Shown: positions 53,778 to 64,000 of the stretch, piece by piece
Position numbering within the stretch: the first letter of the stretch is position 1
Layout: the number at the start of each line of letters is the position of its first letter
Assembly: GCF_000258515.1 (NCBI RefSeq)
Contig: NZ_AJLF01000003.1
Span: 40,317-104,316 of the forward strand
Direction: 5' to 3'
DNA length: 64,000 nt
Source of the DNA: Thermococcus zilligii AN1
GTDB taxonomy: Archaea > Methanobacteriota_B > Thermococci > Thermococcales > Thermococcaceae
Notes under the pieces: generated by a model
The model's database searches: none
Seen by the model: only the letters and a program-made list of their open reading frames with translations
Told to the model about the DNA's origin: nothing
Program-made: the position numbers and the translations under genes

Positions 53778-54338
53778 ATGTACAAGCTCCTGAAGGTCAA
53801 GGACGTCGTCAGGATTCCGCCGAGAATGTTCACAATGGAACCGAAGGAAGCCGCTAAGGAAGTTCTGAGAAAGACCTATGAGGGTATCTACGATAGGGAC
53901 GAAGGGGTAGTTCTGGCCGTTATGGATGTTGAAGAAATCAGCGAGGGAGTCATAGTCCCCGGCGATGGGGCCACCTACCACGAGGTCGTCTTCAACGTTC
54001 TCGTCTGGCAACCTCACATGCATGAAATTGTTGAGGGCGAGGTAATCGACGTTGCCCCCTACGGTGCCTTCATCAGAATCGGCCCGATGGACGGCTTGGT
54101 CCACATCAGCCAGCTCATGGACGACTACGTCGTCTTCGATGAGAAGAACAAGCAGTTCCTCGGCAAGGAGACCAAGAGGACGCTCAAGCTCGGTGACGAG
54201 GCAAGGGCCAGGATTATAGCCATAAGCGTCAAGAGCCGCGTCATAAGGGAGAACAAGGTAGGTCTAACCATGAGACAGCCAGGCCTCGGAAAGAGGGACT
54301 GGATAGAGAATGAGAAGCGCAAGGAGGCTGGGGCTTAA
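53778..54338 (+). CDS. rpo7: DNA-directed RNA polymerase subunit Rpo7 (RpoE')
   Basis: A 186-residue Rpo7, which forms the polymerase stalk with Rpo4. The N-terminal tip domain (YKLLKVKDVVRIPPRMF) and the C-terminal S1 OB domain (GEVIDVAPYGAFIRIGPMDGLVHISQL) are clear; the tail ends KRDWIENEKRKEAGA. The ATG at 53778 follows GGGGGTAATGGC. It is the first gene of a tight run: rpo7-spt4-DPCK-rps24e-rps27ae, each overlapping or touching the next. This gene order is conserved in euryarchaea. Confidence 0.95.
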   Translation: MYKLLKVKDVVRIPPRMFTMEPKEAAKEVLRKTYEGIYDRDEGVVLAVMDVEEISEGVIVPGDGATYHEVVFNVLVWQPHMHEIVEGEVIDVAPYGAFIRIGPMDGLVHISQLMDDYVVFDEKNKQFLGKETKRTLKLGDEARARIIAISVKSRVIRENKVGLTMRQPGLGKRDWIENEKRKEAGA

Positions 54339-54541
54339 TGGTGAAGGAGCGCGCCTGCAGGCACTGCCACTACATAACCACCGAGGACCGCTGTCCCGTC
54401 TGCGGGAGCAGGGATTTAAGCGAAGAGTGGTTTGACCTCGTGATAATCATAAACACGGAGAGCGAAATAGCTAAAAAACTCAGGGAAAGCATACCAGATG
54501 CCGCCAAAGTGCCCGGTAAATACGCAATCCGCGTGAGATGA
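54338..54541 (+). CDS. spt4: Transcription elongation factor Spt4 (RpoE'')
   Basis: A 67-residue zinc protein that pairs with Spt5 to support elongation. Zinc ligands are Cys7, Cys10, Cys19 and Cys22 (ACRHCHYITTEDRCPVCGS); the C-terminal VIIINTESEIAKKL and GKYAIRVR are typical. The start ATG overlaps the rpo7 stop by one base (TAATG). Confidence 0.95.
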   Translation: MVKERACRHCHYITTEDRCPVCGSRDLSEEWFDLVIIINTESEIAKKLRESIPDAAKVPGKYAIRVR

Positions 54542-54542
54542 A

Positions 54543-55079
54543 ATGTCGGACTTTTACTTTCTCCTAACCCCCCAGCTCAGGGAGGAGCTTAAGGAACCCC
54601 TCGGCGAGCTTATCCGGGGGGAGATCCCGGAGCCCTATCTGAGGATCAGGGACAGGATAAGGGGAGCTTTTTTAGTGACTGTCGGGGACGTTGTAACGGA
54701 GAACGTCCTGAAACTGGGGATTGAGCCCAACTTAGCGGTGTACGATCACAGAACTAAGAGGCGGGATTATAGCCCCGATGTGGATTCAAATGCCGTTGTT
54801 TTAACCGTGAAAAATCCCCCGGGGACCGTGACGAAAGCTTTATTAAACGCTCTCAGAAGGGGTGTTGAGATCGCCCTTCGGGGGAGGAGTGTCCACGTCA
54901 GAGTGAACGGTGAGGAGGATTTGGCGGCCATTCCTGCCGTCCTCTACGCTCCCACAGGCTCGGTCGTCCTCTACGGCCAGCCCGACGAGGGGGTAGTGCT
55001 TATAAAGGTAACACCCGAATGCAAGCGCAGGTGTGCGGGCATCTTAGCCAGGATGGAGGTGGTTCGAAATGGAGATTAA
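54543..55079 (+). CDS. GTP-dependent dephospho-CoA kinase
   Basis: A 178-residue DUF359 protein, the archaeal enzyme of the last CoA step that uses GTP. Family segments: [88 protein letters not shown] and [15 protein letters not shown]. The Asp of GDV and DHRTKR take part in catalysis. It begins one base after the spt4 stop and overlaps rps24e by 11 bases. With the PPS gene elsewhere in this window it belongs to the archaeal CoA route. Confidence 0.93.
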   Translation: MSDFYFLLTPQLREELKEPLGELIRGEIPEPYLRIRDRIRGAFLVTVGDVVTENVLKLGIEPNLAVYDHRTKRRDYSPDVDSNAVVLTVKNPPGTVTKALLNALRRGVEIALRGRSVHVRVNGEEDLAAIPAVLYAPTGSVVLYGQPDEGVVLIKVTPECKRRCAGILARMEVVRNGD

Positions 55080-55374
55080 GGTGACCGAAATAAAGGAGAA
55101 CAAGCTCCTCGGGAGGAAGGAAATATACTTCGACATCATCCACGAGGGTGAGCCTACCCCGAGCAGGGAAGCGGTGAAGGGTAAGCTCGCCGCCATGCTC
55201 GACCTCGACCCGAACACGACCGTCCTCCAGTACATCAGGAGCTACTTCGGAAGCAACGTCTCCAAGGGCTACGCCAAGGCCTACGAGACGAGGGAGAGGA
55301 TGCTCTACATCGAGCCGGAGTACATACTCCTTCGCGATGGCCTGATCGAAAAGAAGGAGGAAGGTGGTGAGTGA
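55069..55374 (+). CDS. rps24e: Ribosomal protein S24e
   Basis: A 101-residue small-subunit protein: [37 protein letters not shown], the conserved [19 protein letters not shown] and [15 protein letters not shown]. The start ATG 55069 lies inside the end of the preceding gene, with GGAGGTGG upstream. Its stop TGA shares one base with the rps27ae start (TGATG). Confidence 0.95.
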   Translation: MEIKVTEIKENKLLGRKEIYFDIIHEGEPTPSREAVKGKLAAMLDLDPNTTVLQYIRSYFGSNVSKGYAKAYETRERMLYIEPEYILLRDGLIEKKEEGGE

Positions 55375-55544
55375 TGGCTAAGGATAAAAAGACCAGCCAG
55401 AAGTGGAAGCTCTACGAGGTCAAGGGCGGTAAGGTCGTCAGGAAGAACAGGTTCTGCCCGCGCTGTGGGCCGGGCGTTTTTATGGCCGACCACAAGGACC
55501 GCTGGAGCTGCGGTCGCTGCGGCTACACCGAGTGGAAGAAGTGA
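55374..55544 (+). CDS. rps27ae: Ribosomal protein S27ae
   Basis: A 56-residue zinc-ribbon ribosomal protein: [19 protein letters not shown], then cysteines in [11 protein letters not shown] and [13 protein letters not shown]. It overlaps rps24e by one base and ends the rpo7 operon. GAAGGTGGTGAGTG precedes the ATG. Confidence 0.94.
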   Translation: MAKDKKTSQKWKLYEVKGGKVVRKNRFCPRCGPGVFMADHKDRWSCGRCGYTEWKK

Positions 55545-55602
55545 TTTCCTTTCTTTCCCGCTTTCTGAAGGCCTGGGGGGCTTAGAAATAGAAAAGGGGA
55601 AA

Positions 55603-56925
<1,323 letters not shown>

Positions 56926-56960
56926 ACATGGCTATAAACCCTTCCCCTTTATCCATGCCC

Positions 56961-57539
56961 ATGGAATACGAAGGCCTGAGGCTCAGGCTCCACCCCCAGG
57001 TGTACGAACCCGCCGAGGATACCTTCCTGCTCGCGGAGAACTTGGCAGTTAAGAAAGGCGACGTCGCCCTGGACGTTGGCACGGGGACAGGTCTGATAGC
57101 ACTCCTGATGGCGAGGAAAGCCAGCTATGTACTCGGCGTTGACATAAACCCGATTGCCGTGGAACTGGCCAGAGAAAACGCCAGGCTGAACGGGATTAAA
57201 AACGTCGAGTTCCGCCTCAGCGACCTCTTCGAGAACGTGGAGGGGGAGTTTGACCTGATAACCTTCAACGCCCCCTATTTGCCCGGTGAGCCCGAGGAGC
57301 CCATTGATCTCGCCCTCGTTGGCGGGGAGACCGGGAGGGAAGTCCTCGACAGGTTCATAGAGGAGGTGCCGCGCTACCTCAAACCTGGCGGAGTCGTTCA
57401 GATAGTCCAGAGCTCGATAACAGGGGTGGAAGAAACCCTCGAAAGACTGAAAAAAGCCGGGTTAACTGCCGGGATTGTCGCCAGGAGACACATCTTCTTT
57501 GAGGACATCGTGCTGATAAACGGGAGAAAAAGGGAGTAG
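56961..57539 (+). CDS. HemK2-type class I methyltransferase
   Basis: A ~192-residue SAM-dependent methyltransferase related to HemK2/N6AMT1 (release-factor glutamine methyltransferase). SAM motif [20 protein letters not shown], acidic [22 protein letters not shown], and FNAPYLPG in place of NPPY. The N-terminal [15 protein letters not shown] is a family mark. The start is uncertain: ATG 56928 gives ten more residues, but a TATA-like GGCTATAAACC (56934-56944) lies between and favours a short-leader start at 56955 or 56961. The NAPY change of NPPY is found in archaeal members. Confidence 0.87.
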   Translation: MEYEGLRLRLHPQVYEPAEDTFLLAENLAVKKGDVALDVGTGTGLIALLMARKASYVLGVDINPIAVELARENARLNGIKNVEFRLSDLFENVEGEFDLITFNAPYLPGEPEEPIDLALVGGETGREVLDRFIEEVPRYLKPGGVVQIVQSSITGVEETLERLKKAGLTAGIVARRHIFFEDIVLINGRKRE

Positions 57540-57540
57540 C

Positions 57541-59322
57541 TCACTCGATCTCGAGGAGAGGATTACCGGTGTTTACTGTGGTGCCTTCCTTAACGAGGAT
57601 TTTCTTAACGGTGCCATCCTTCGGTGCCGTTATTTCGTTCTCCATCTTCATTGCCTCTAAGATGAGCAGTCCCTGGCCGGTTTTGACCCGCTCGCCCTCT
57701 TTGACCAGTATTCTGAGAATCCTGCCCGGCATCGGTGCCGTAACGACTCCCTCCACCACTGGATCTGGGGCAGGCGCTGTAACAGGGGCCGCCACCGGAA
57801 CGCCCGGAGCGGAAACCGGCGCCGTTGCTGGGGAAGGTGCCGTTTTGGGAGCCTGGGCTACCCCGGCTATCTGGGGCAGGTATTTAAGCGCGCCCAAATC
57901 AACCCCCTCGATTCCTACCTCGAACTCGACCCCGTTAACGTAGAGCTTGAGCTTTTGGGCGCTTGACGGTATCGATGGAGTCTTTATCCCCCTTTTCCTC
58001 CTCTCGAAGAACTCCCTGGCGATCTGCGGGAACAGGCAGTAGGTGAGGACGTCCTCCTCCTTCTCGAGGTAACCGGATTTCTCAAGCTCTTCCCGGCATT
58101 TCTCCAGCGTTGGTTCAGGGGGCTCGCTCGCTACGCTAATGGCTTTCTCTTCACCGAGGACGCGCTTTTTCAGCTCAGGGTTTACCTCCGCAGGGGGCCT
58201 GCCGTAGAGGCCCCTGATGTATTTCTTGACCTCTTCAGTTATCCTCTCGTACCTGCCGAAGAGGACGTTGAGGACCGCCTGGGTGCCCACGATCTGGCTC
58301 GTTGGAGTGACCAGCGGCGGCCAGCCGAGGTCTTCCCTAACGCGCGGTATCTCCTCAAGCACTTCCTGGAGCCTGTCCAGGGCCTTCATCTCCCTGAGCT
58401 GGCTTATTAAGTTGGAGTACATTCCGCCGGGAACCTGGTACTCGAGAACGTAGGGGTTGACCATGAGGGCCTCCCTGTGGAGCAGGCCGGAATACTTCTC
58501 CTCAAGGAGCTTTTTGAGATAGCTTGAGACCTCGTTAATGAGCCCGTGGTCTAAGGGGCTTTTGGCCTTCTCCGGGAGGACGTGCCATACCGTCTGTATG
58601 CCCGGCTGGGCGGTTCCGAAGGCGAGGGGGCTTATGGAGGTGTCTATGAAATCCGCCCCCGCTTCCACGGCCTTGAGGTAGGTCGCCACGGCCATTCCGG
58701 TTGTGGAGTGGGTATGGACGTTGACCGGAACGCCGTAGCGCTCCTTTATCTCTCTGACGAGCTCGTAGGCCGCCCAGGGCGTCAAAAGGCCCGCCATGTC
58801 CTTTATGGTTATTACATCAACGTCAAGGGCGAGCAACTCTTCGACCTTCTTCAGGTAGTACTCGAGCGTGAAGACCTTGCCCGTCGTGTAGGCTATCGCC
58901 CCCTGGACTTCAGCTCCCACTTCCCTGGCCTTCCTTATCGCCACTTCCATGTTCCCGACGTCGTTGAGTGCATCAAAGACCCTGAATATGTCTATTCCGT
59001 TCCTGTGGGCCAGCTCCACGAATTTTTCGACTACATCATCCGGGTAGTGCCTGTAGCCAACTAAGTTCTGGCCGCGGAGGAGCATCTGGAGCCTGGTCCT
59101 CTTTATGCTCTCCCTTAGCAGCTTAAGCCTCTCCCAGGGATCCTCGTTGAGGTAGCGGATGCAGACATCGAAAGTGGCCCCACCCCAGACCTCCATAGAG
59201 TAGAACCCGATTCTGTCCATCTTCTCGGCTATGGCTAACATGTCCTCCGTCTGCAGGCGCGTCGCTATGAGCGACTGGTGAGCGTCCCTGAAGGTGGTGT
59301 CTATGATCTGTACCCTCGCCAT
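57541..59322 (-). CDS. oadA: Biotin-dependent carboxyltransferase / oxaloacetate decarboxylase alpha-type protein
   Basis: A 593-residue protein with an N-terminal carboxyltransferase TIM barrel (QIIDTTFRDAHQSLIATRL, EVWGGATFDVCIRYLNEDPW, QMLLRGQNLVGYRHY, IKDMAGLLTPW, HTHSTTGMAVATYL), a PYC_OADA middle domain, an Ala/Pro/Val-rich hinge (about 505-525) and a C-terminal biotinyl domain with the biotin Lys in LEAMKMENEI. It acts as the alpha subunit of a Na+-pumping oxaloacetate decarboxylase or as pyruvate carboxylase B subunit. No partner subunit is next to it. ATG 59322 follows GGGTGAGAGAA; TATA-like GCATTAAAAGG is near 59355-59366. Confidence 0.9.
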   Translation of the reverse strand: MARVQIIDTTFRDAHQSLIATRLQTEDMLAIAEKMDRIGFYSMEVWGGATFDVCIRYLNEDPWERLKLLRESIKRTRLQMLLRGQNLVGYRHYPDDVVEKFVELAHRNGIDIFRVFDALNDVGNMEVAIRKAREVGAEVQGAIAYTTGKVFTLEYYLKKVEELLALDVDVITIKDMAGLLTPWAAYELVREIKERYGVPVNVHTHSTTGMAVATYLKAVEAGADFIDTSISPLAFGTAQPGIQTVWHVLPEKAKSPLDHGLINEVSSYLKKLLEEKYSGLLHREALMVNPYVLEYQVPGGMYSNLISQLREMKALDRLQEVLEEIPRVREDLGWPPLVTPTSQIVGTQAVLNVLFGRYERITEEVKKYIRGLYGRPPAEVNPELKKRVLGEEKAISVASEPPEPTLEKCREELEKSGYLEKEEDVLTYCLFPQIAREFFERRKRGIKTPSIPSSAQKLKLYVNGVEFEVGIEGVDLGALKYLPQIAGVAQAPKTAPSPATAPVSAPGVPVAAPVTAPAPDPVVEGVVTAPMPGRILRILVKEGERVKTGQGLLILEAMKMENEITAPKDGTVKKILVKEGTTVNTGNPLLEIE

Positions 59323-59465
59323 TTCTCTCACCCGTTCTGGTGTTCTTGCGGGCCTTTTAATGCTTTTCGTTTTGTGACGATACAATATTAGGCAAAAAAC
59401 GAACAAACCTGTACTGGGATGTCCACTTGCGCCGGCATGAACCAAAAAGAGGAGTTGAAGAGCCT

Positions 59466-59888
59466 TCACGGGTCGGAATCGACGATTATGAGCTCCACGA
59501 GCGCTTCGCTTTCCGGGTTCCTGAGCTTCTCTATTATCCTTCTGTCAATGTCTTTCGCCGCCTTGCTTGCCCTTATCGCCAGCGTCCTCGCGTCTATGTA
59601 ATCGCTCTTCCTCACGACCATGGAGTAGGGATGGTCGAGTATAAGGCCTGGACTGCCCTCCGCGGTTATCTCCTCCACGAGGTCTCCGACCTTTATCCTG
59701 ATCAGGAGCTTTCTTCCTTCCCTGAGTGCCCTCTTGAACTCCTCGCCCAGGTCGTTTATTCCCTTGTCCGCTGAGACGCAGATTATGCAGTCTCCCCTTG
59801 GCGTTAAATAATCCTCCTTTGTGAACTCGAGGGTCGAGCGGTGGGTGGCCCTTACGTTCCCGTGCCCCCTGCAGCGGATTATTTCCAC
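59466..59888 (-). CDS. DUF371 family protein
   Basis: A ~140-residue archaeal DUF371 protein: VEIIRCRGHGNVRATHRSTLEFTKEDYLTPRGD (in parts), CIICVSADKGINDLGEEFK, SPGLILDHPYSMVVRKSDY and RTLAIRASKAAKDIDRRII. Function unknown; HGNVRATHRST and the cysteine region are the most conserved parts. The start is taken as GTG 59888, five bases after the thymidine kinase stop, with GAGGGG at good spacing; an upstream ATG at 59936 would overlap that gene by 44 bases. Both genes form one transcription unit. Confidence 0.82.
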   Translation of the reverse strand: MEIIRCRGHGNVRATHRSTLEFTKEDYLTPRGDCIICVSADKGINDLGEEFKRALREGRKLLIRIKVGDLVEEITAEGSPGLILDHPYSMVVRKSDYIDARTLAIRASKAAKDIDRRIIEKLRNPESEALVELIIVDSDP

Positions 59889-59892
59889 CAGC

Positions 59893-60477
59893 TTACCCCT
59901 CGGGGACGATGTGGTGTTCCCTGCATCTCGCTTCATAGCTCTCCCTTCCCCCGACCTGTATGACCGGTGAATCCCTCGGGGCTGGCTTCCCGTCGATGAG
60001 TCTCTGGCTCCTCGTTGCCGGCCTCCCGCAGACCGTGCAGACGGCGGTAAGGTATACTATGCTGTCGGCCCTCACGAGGAGCTCCCTGGTAACAGGGAAA
60101 GGGTCCCCTTTAAAGTCGAGGTTTAGTCCGCTGGCTATGACGTAAACGCCCCTGCTTGCGAGGGTGTCGAGAACCTCCACTATCTTCATCGGAAAGAACT
60201 GCACCTCGTCGACCCCTATTACCTCAAGGCCTTCCCTCAGGGTGACCTCCCTTATTAGCTCCACTCCTTCTTCGCTCGTTGGCACGATGTAGGCTCCATA
60301 GCTCAGCCCGTTGTGGGCAACTACCCCTTCGGCCGAATAGCGCGTGTCTATCGCCGGCTTGAAGAGCGCTACCTTTCTCCTGGCAAAGGCCTGCCTCTCG
60401 ACCCTCTTTATGAGCTCGGTCGTTTTTCCGGCGAACATGGGCCCGGTGATTACCTCAAGAAATCCCCCGGGATGCAT
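59893..60477 (-). CDS. tdk: Thymidine kinase (type II)
   Basis: A 194-residue thymidine kinase. P-loop TGPMFAGKTTELIKRV, IDTRYS, VIGVDEVQFF, lasso segment SIVYLTAVCTVCGRPATRSQRL with zinc cysteines, later YEARCREHH. It phosphorylates thymidine for salvage. The ATG at 60477 follows GGTGATCAA. DUF371 follows directly, and the NfeD/stomatin pair lies upstream on the same strand. Confidence 0.95.
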   Translation of the reverse strand: MHPGGFLEVITGPMFAGKTTELIKRVERQAFARRKVALFKPAIDTRYSAEGVVAHNGLSYGAYIVPTSEEGVELIREVTLREGLEVIGVDEVQFFPMKIVEVLDTLASRGVYVIASGLNLDFKGDPFPVTRELLVRADSIVYLTAVCTVCGRPATRSQRLIDGKPAPRDSPVIQVGGRESYEARCREHHIVPEG

Positions 60478-60515
60478 TTGATCACCGGGGAAAGTGAGGT
60501 GGGTCAGTTAAAACT

Positions 60516-60941
60516 TTACCCCTTTGCCTTCCTCACGACCAGCTTGACCCCATCAACGGCGGTGACTTCCACTTTATCACCCGGGCTGAGGGGCTCATCG
60601 CTGAGGGCTATCCACCTGTCCCCCTCGAGCTCCACGAGGTAGTGGTCTTCCCCAACTTTAACGACCTTTCCGACCTTCCCGACTAAATCGAAGGTGTACT
60701 TCCCCTCCTTTTCGCCGATGTCCTCAACGCCCCTCCTGATGTATCTCCCCACGGCTATGTAAGCCACCACTGCCGCTATCAGGGAAAGGACGAAGCTTTC
60801 CATGAAGTTCATGCCGAAACCCATGAGAAGGCCCAGGGTGGCGAAGGCCACGCCGATGGGCGTTATGAAGGTAACCACCATCATGTCGAGGACTATTATC
60901 AGGAGGCCGAGGATGAGGAGGAAAATGGGGAGGGCTTCCAT
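60516..60941 (-). CDS. NfeD-like membrane protein
   Basis: A 141-residue NfeD protein with a hydrophobic N-terminal half (about three membrane segments, [18 protein letters not shown] and [19 protein letters not shown]) and a C-terminal OB fold ([29 protein letters not shown]). It overlaps the stomatin gene stop region and is its usual partner; the pair organises membrane microdomains. The ATG at 60941 follows GGGGTGAGGGTT. Confidence 0.9.
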   Translation of the reverse strand: MEALPIFLLILGLLIIVLDMMVVTFITPIGVAFATLGLLMGFGMNFMESFVLSLIAAVVAYIAVGRYIRRGVEDIGEKEGKYTFDLVGKVGKVVKVGEDHYLVELEGDRWIALSDEPLSPGDKVEVTAVDGVKLVVRKAKG

Positions 60942-60946
60942 AACCC

Positions 60947-61903
60947 TCACCCCGTCGTCTTTTGGAGGTTCTCAGGGTCTTCGGGGCTCATACCGCCCCC
61001 GGCTCCCTGAGGCCCCTCCCTATCGCCGGGCGGCGCGGGCGGTACCGGGGTCTCCTTGACCTTCTGGAGTATCCTGAGGAGCCCTATAAGCGACTCGGTG
61101 TCGTAGGGGACTATGAGGTTGCCGTACTTAGCAAGGTCGGGGAGCTTTTCGATGTACTGTAGGGTTAGATACTTCTCGTCAGCCATCCTGAGCGCCTCAA
61201 GAACCTTTCTTATGGCCTCTGCCTGGCCCTCGGCAACGAGTATCTGCCTCTGCTTCTCACCCTCGGCCTTTAGTATGGCCGCCTGTTTCTGGCCCTCGGC
61301 TTCTTTGATGGCCGCTTCCTTCTTGCCCTCCGCGAGGAGGATCATGGCCCTCTTCTCACGCTCTGCCGTCATCTGCTTGGCCATCGCCTCCTGGATGTCC
61401 TTCGGCGGGTCTATGCGCTGTATCTCGACGCGGGTTATCTTGACGCCCCAGCGGTCGGTTATCTTGTCGAGCTCTTCTCTTAAGCGGGCGTTGATTATGT
61501 CCCTCCCGGAGAGGGTCTCGTCGAGCTCCATCTCACCGATTATGGCACGGAGGTTCGTCTGGGCGAGCTTGGTTATGGCCATGAGGAAGTTGCTGACATT
61601 GTACACTGCCTTAACGGGGTCGAGGATCTGGTAGTAGACGACGGCATCGACTGTGACGACGACGTTGTCCTTGCAGATGACCTCCTGGGGCGGCACATCG
61701 ATGACGTGTTCCCTCATGTCGACCTTCTTGATGTTCTCCATGAAGGGGATTATGAAGTGGACTCCCGGGTCAAGGATCCTGTTGAACTTTCCGAGCCTCT
61801 CGACGAGGCCCCTCTGGTAAGGCTTTATGACCTTCACCCCGAGCAGGAGCAGCAGCAGAAGAAATCCGCCCAGTATCAGGAGCGCAACTGCGGCGAAGCT
61901 CAT
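60947..61903 (-). CDS. Stomatin/prohibitin (SPFH) family protein
   Basis: A 318-residue SPFH protein: N-terminal membrane helix ([19 protein letters not shown]), SPFH domain ([43 protein letters not shown]), a long Glu/Lys/Ala coiled coil ([22 protein letters not shown] onward) and a Pro/Gly-rich tail. In Pyrococcus the homologue is cut by the NfeD-linked membrane protease; no protease partner is adjacent here. The ATG at 61903 follows GGTGGTGATAGTA; the promoter TATA AGTTTATAAG (minus strand near 61949-61958) is strong. Confidence 0.94.
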   Translation of the reverse strand: MSFAAVALLILGGFLLLLLLLGVKVIKPYQRGLVERLGKFNRILDPGVHFIIPFMENIKKVDMREHVIDVPPQEVICKDNVVVTVDAVVYYQILDPVKAVYNVSNFLMAITKLAQTNLRAIIGEMELDETLSGRDIINARLREELDKITDRWGVKITRVEIQRIDPPKDIQEAMAKQMTAEREKRAMILLAEGKKEAAIKEAEGQKQAAILKAEGEKQRQILVAEGQAEAIRKVLEALRMADEKYLTLQYIEKLPDLAKYGNLIVPYDTESLIGLLRILQKVKETPVPPAPPGDREGPQGAGGGMSPEDPENLQKTTG

Positions 61904-62006
61904 TACTATCACCACCGGGAAATTTTCATGTTCAGTTGGGTGCTCTTTCTTATAAACTTTTTCTCGGAAAAAGGTTTGAGGCAGGTTAAAAATGATGGGG
62001 GCCTGT

Positions 62007-64000
62007 TCAGGCCCCGTTCTCCCTCTGTATGCTGTGCACGAGAACCTTGAGCCTCTCGATGAATTCCCCGCTGATGGCTATGCCTTCCTTTATCATGAGC
62101 TCCACCGTGCCTATCGCGTTGCTCAGGTCGCCGAGGTTCTGCAGAGTGTAGAACTTCAGGTCGTTGAGGGTGTTCAGCAGATCCGCCTTCCTGTTGAGTT
62201 CCGCATAGGCTAAGGCAAGCTTGCCGAGGGTTTCCACAACAAGCCTGCGGCTCCGTATTATCTCTTCCACGCTCGTACTCTTCCTGAGGGCATTTACGCT
62301 CTCGCTGAGGCTCTTCTTCAGCTTTTCAACTTCCGCCTCGAGCTCGGCCTTCTTCCTCTCGGACTCCTCAAGCTTCTCGAGGTCTTTCAGGAACTCGTCG
62401 ACGCTCTGGTAGCGGTCTTCCTTCCTCTTCGCTAAGAGCTTCTCAAAGATTCCATCGTACTTCGCCAGCTCCGGGTTTATCCTTGAGGGCGGGGTGAACT
62501 TGTAGCTTTCGTCCGCTATCTTGCCAAAGACTTCCTCGTAAGTGTAGCCTCCAAAGGGCAGTTTGCCTGTTAAGAGCTCGTAGAAGGTAACTCCTAACTG
62601 CCATATGTCAGTCCTCGCGTCCGTGTGCCCGTACTTCCCGGGCACCAAATGCTCCGGGGCCGCGTAAAGGGGAGTGTAGCCCATCACGCTCCTGCTTGAA
62701 CTCGCGGTGCTAAGCTTTGCCAAGCCCCAGTCGGTTATCTTTGGTGTCAGGTCGCTTTTGAGGAGAACGTTGAGCGGCTTCAGGTCGCGGTGGTAAATGC
62801 CCTTTGAGTGTGCGTGCTTCAGTCCTTCCGCGATGCCCCTGATGAGTTTTAGGGCAGTTTTCTCGTCGACCGGTTTTGGATACCTGTCGAGGTCTTTGAC
62901 CGTTTCCCCGTTAACTTTCACGCCTTCAACGTACTCCATTTCGAGATACGGGACGGGGAGAATGTCAGCGTCATAAAGCCTGACGATGTTCGGGTGGTCT
63001 AAGTGGAGCCAGGTGGAGACCTCTCTAATGAAGGTCTTGCTGGTTTTCTCGTCTATGTGCGGTATTTTGAGGGCGACGATTTTGCCGTCATCCCTGCGTT
63101 TGGCTTTGTAAACGTTAGCAAAGCCGCCTTTTCCTATCAGTTCTACTTCGGTATATTTGTGGGCGAGTTGGGGTGGGAATTCGGGCGGGAGCTGGAGTCC
63201 TGCGGGAGTGGGCGTTAGGGTGGCTGGCGTTTGAAGGGTCGTGGTCTTTTCGGCGACCTCGACAGGGATTACTTTCTCAGCCTCGAGCTTTATGCCGTCT
63301 GCAACTGCGTTGATTTTGATTCTGAGGTTGAAACTGCCGGCGTACTTTGGCTTCACCGTCAGGGTCTTAGTTACTCTCTTCCCCTTCTCCAGCTTCGGGA
63401 ACTCGAGCTTAGCTTCCTCGAGTTCGAGAAAGTCGTTCTCGGAGAAGTCGAGGACTGCTTTAAGCGAGTTTGTGACGTCGTTGGTGAGGGTGAGCTTCAT
63501 GGAGGCCTCAACTCCTTCGGTTAAAGCTAGAGAAGGAGGGATGTCAAGAGCCGAGGAAAGATCGTTCTTCATGTCTTCTAATGATTTAGTAGCATAACAC
63601 TGTGTTTCGACGCTTGGCGTGATTATGTCCACGCGGGCCTCCGAGTCCCCAACTTTAACCTTTGCCGTAGAGGAGACCTTGCATTTTGTGTCGTAAACTT
63701 CGGCGTCGCTATTGCTCACCTGGGCTGTTGAATCACTGCAGAAGTGACAGCCGGGCAGGTTCCCGTCCGGAGGAAGGAGAAGAACCCAAATGTCCTCCTC
63801 ACCAGCACCGAAGCTTTTAGTAACACCTGCGACGATGATGTCTCTGTTATCTGCCAAAGCAACTGCGTAAGCCACATCATCATCGCTTCCTCCGTAGGTT
63901 TTCTGCCATTTTATGTTTCCTTCCTTGTCAAGCCTGAGAACCCAAACGTCATACCCACCAGCACCGAAGCTCCAAGTAGAACCAGCCACTATGATGTCTC
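62007..64000 (-). CDS. Serine/threonine protein kinase with N-terminal propeller-like repeats (partial)
   Basis: The 3' 664 codons of a larger gene that continues past the window end. Counting from the in-frame GTG at 63989, residues 1-80 hold repeats of the type FGAGGYDVWVLRLDKEGNI / WQKTYGGSDDDVAYAVAL, as in archaeal beta-propellers. A Cys-containing linker and a CARDB-like domain (about 160-240) follow. The Hanks-type kinase starts at about 279: glycine loop LIGKGGFANVY, Lys308 in VALKI, HRDLKPLNV at 400-408, DWG at 420 in place of DFG, APEH. A C-terminal coiled coil and helical part (about 525-660) closes the protein. No membrane helix is seen in the visible part. Confidence 0.88.
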   Translation of the reverse strand, partial: DIIVAGSTWSFGAGGYDVWVLRLDKEGNIKWQKTYGGSDDDVAYAVALADNRDIIVAGVTKSFGAGEEDIWVLLLPPDGNLPGCHFCSDSTAQVSNSDAEVYDTKCKVSSTAKVKVGDSEARVDIITPSVETQCYATKSLEDMKNDLSSALDIPPSLALTEGVEASMKLTLTNDVTNSLKAVLDFSENDFLELEEAKLEFPKLEKGKRVTKTLTVKPKYAGSFNLRIKINAVADGIKLEAEKVIPVEVAEKTTTLQTPATLTPTPAGLQLPPEFPPQLAHKYTEVELIGKGGFANVYKAKRRDDGKIVALKIPHIDEKTSKTFIREVSTWLHLDHPNIVRLYDADILPVPYLEMEYVEGVKVNGETVKDLDRYPKPVDEKTALKLIRGIAEGLKHAHSKGIYHRDLKPLNVLLKSDLTPKITDWGLAKLSTASSSRSVMGYTPLYAAPEHLVPGKYGHTDARTDIWQLGVTFYELLTGKLPFGGYTYEEVFGKIADESYKFTPPSRINPELAKYDGIFEKLLAKRKEDRYQSVDEFLKDLEKLEESERKKAELEAEVEKLKKSLSESVNALRKSTSVEEIIRSRRLVVETLGKLALAYAELNRKADLLNTLNDLKFYTLQNLGDLSNAIGTVELMIKEGIAISGEFIERLKVLVHSIQRENGA

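Overview
This window is chromosomal DNA of a hyperthermophilic euryarchaeon of the order Thermococcales, almost certainly a Thermococcus. The evidence is consistent: type III RuBisCO, an archaeal histone, TFB, archaeal 7S (SRP) RNA, fibrillarin/Nop5/Gar1, Rpo7/Spt4, branched-chain polyamine synthase, a subtilase matching Tk-SP, an aspartate-ligated 4Fe-4S ferredoxin, Nfn-type flavoproteins, GGTG-type ribosome binding sites and TATA/BRE promoters. Genes are tightly packed on both strands with many overlaps of 1-22 bases. There is no CRISPR array, no rRNA operon and no intact transposon.

Layout. 0.2-2.8 kb: mevalonate entry operon (HMG-CoA synthase, thiolase, DUF35). 2.9-4.9 kb: flpA-nop5. 5.0-7.5 kb: THUMP-SPOUT protein, a C/D box sRNA, DUF92 membrane protein and an Lrp regulator. 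7.8-11.0 kb: LonB protease split by an intein. 11.1-14.5 kb: duplicated-domain protein, RidA, JAMM protease, DtxR regulator, NCS2 permease. 14.8-20.5 kb: Gar1, TFB, phosphodiesterase, histone, RuBisCO, sugar-isomerase-like protein, PIN protein. 20.5-30.3 kb: tRNA-Thr, XRE regulator, phosphopantothenate synthetase, Nfn pair with a SurR-type site, a second C/D box sRNA, UPF0282, NAPRTase, ferredoxin, MIP18-like protein, PP-loop protein, bpsA. 30.3-37.9 kb: secreted alpha-toroid protein, Tk-SP-like subtilase, membrane EEP protein, NADH oxidase/CoA-disulfide reductase-type protein, UMP kinase. 37.9-41.5 kb: proline-dehydrogenase-type complex, interrupted by a small insertion. 41.6-44.2 kb: SRP RNA, pyrD, queC, three tRNAs. 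44.5-49.6 kb: DUF7344 regulator and a TasA/SipW-like surface-filament cluster. 49.6-52.9 kb: ABC transporter led by a 49-codon peptide gene. 53.2-55.5 kb: PPase, Rpo7, Spt4, GTP-dependent dephospho-CoA kinase, S24e, S27ae. 55.6-64 kb: decayed subtilisin, flavin reductase, HemK2-type methyltransferase, biotin-dependent carboxylase/decarboxylase, DUF371, thymidine kinase, NfeD/stomatin, and the 3' part of a propeller-like Ser/Thr kinase.

The most novel material is the 44.5-53 kb region. First comes a candidate TasA/archaeal-bundling-pilus locus with its own SipW-like signal peptidase. It has a long 5' leader whose last hairpin pairs with the Shine-Dalgarno sequence. Next to it is a small membrane/secreted peptide gene with a strong promoter, fused in one operon to an FtsX-like ABC permease and ATPase, a layout resembling peptide-export or bacteriocin systems. 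Other notable items are two well-formed C/D box sRNAs (one overlapping a coding gene's ribosome binding site), a perfect SurR-type site before the Nfn operon, a LonB intein with a degenerate endonuclease motif, and a Tk-subtilisin homologue cut off at its catalytic histidine.
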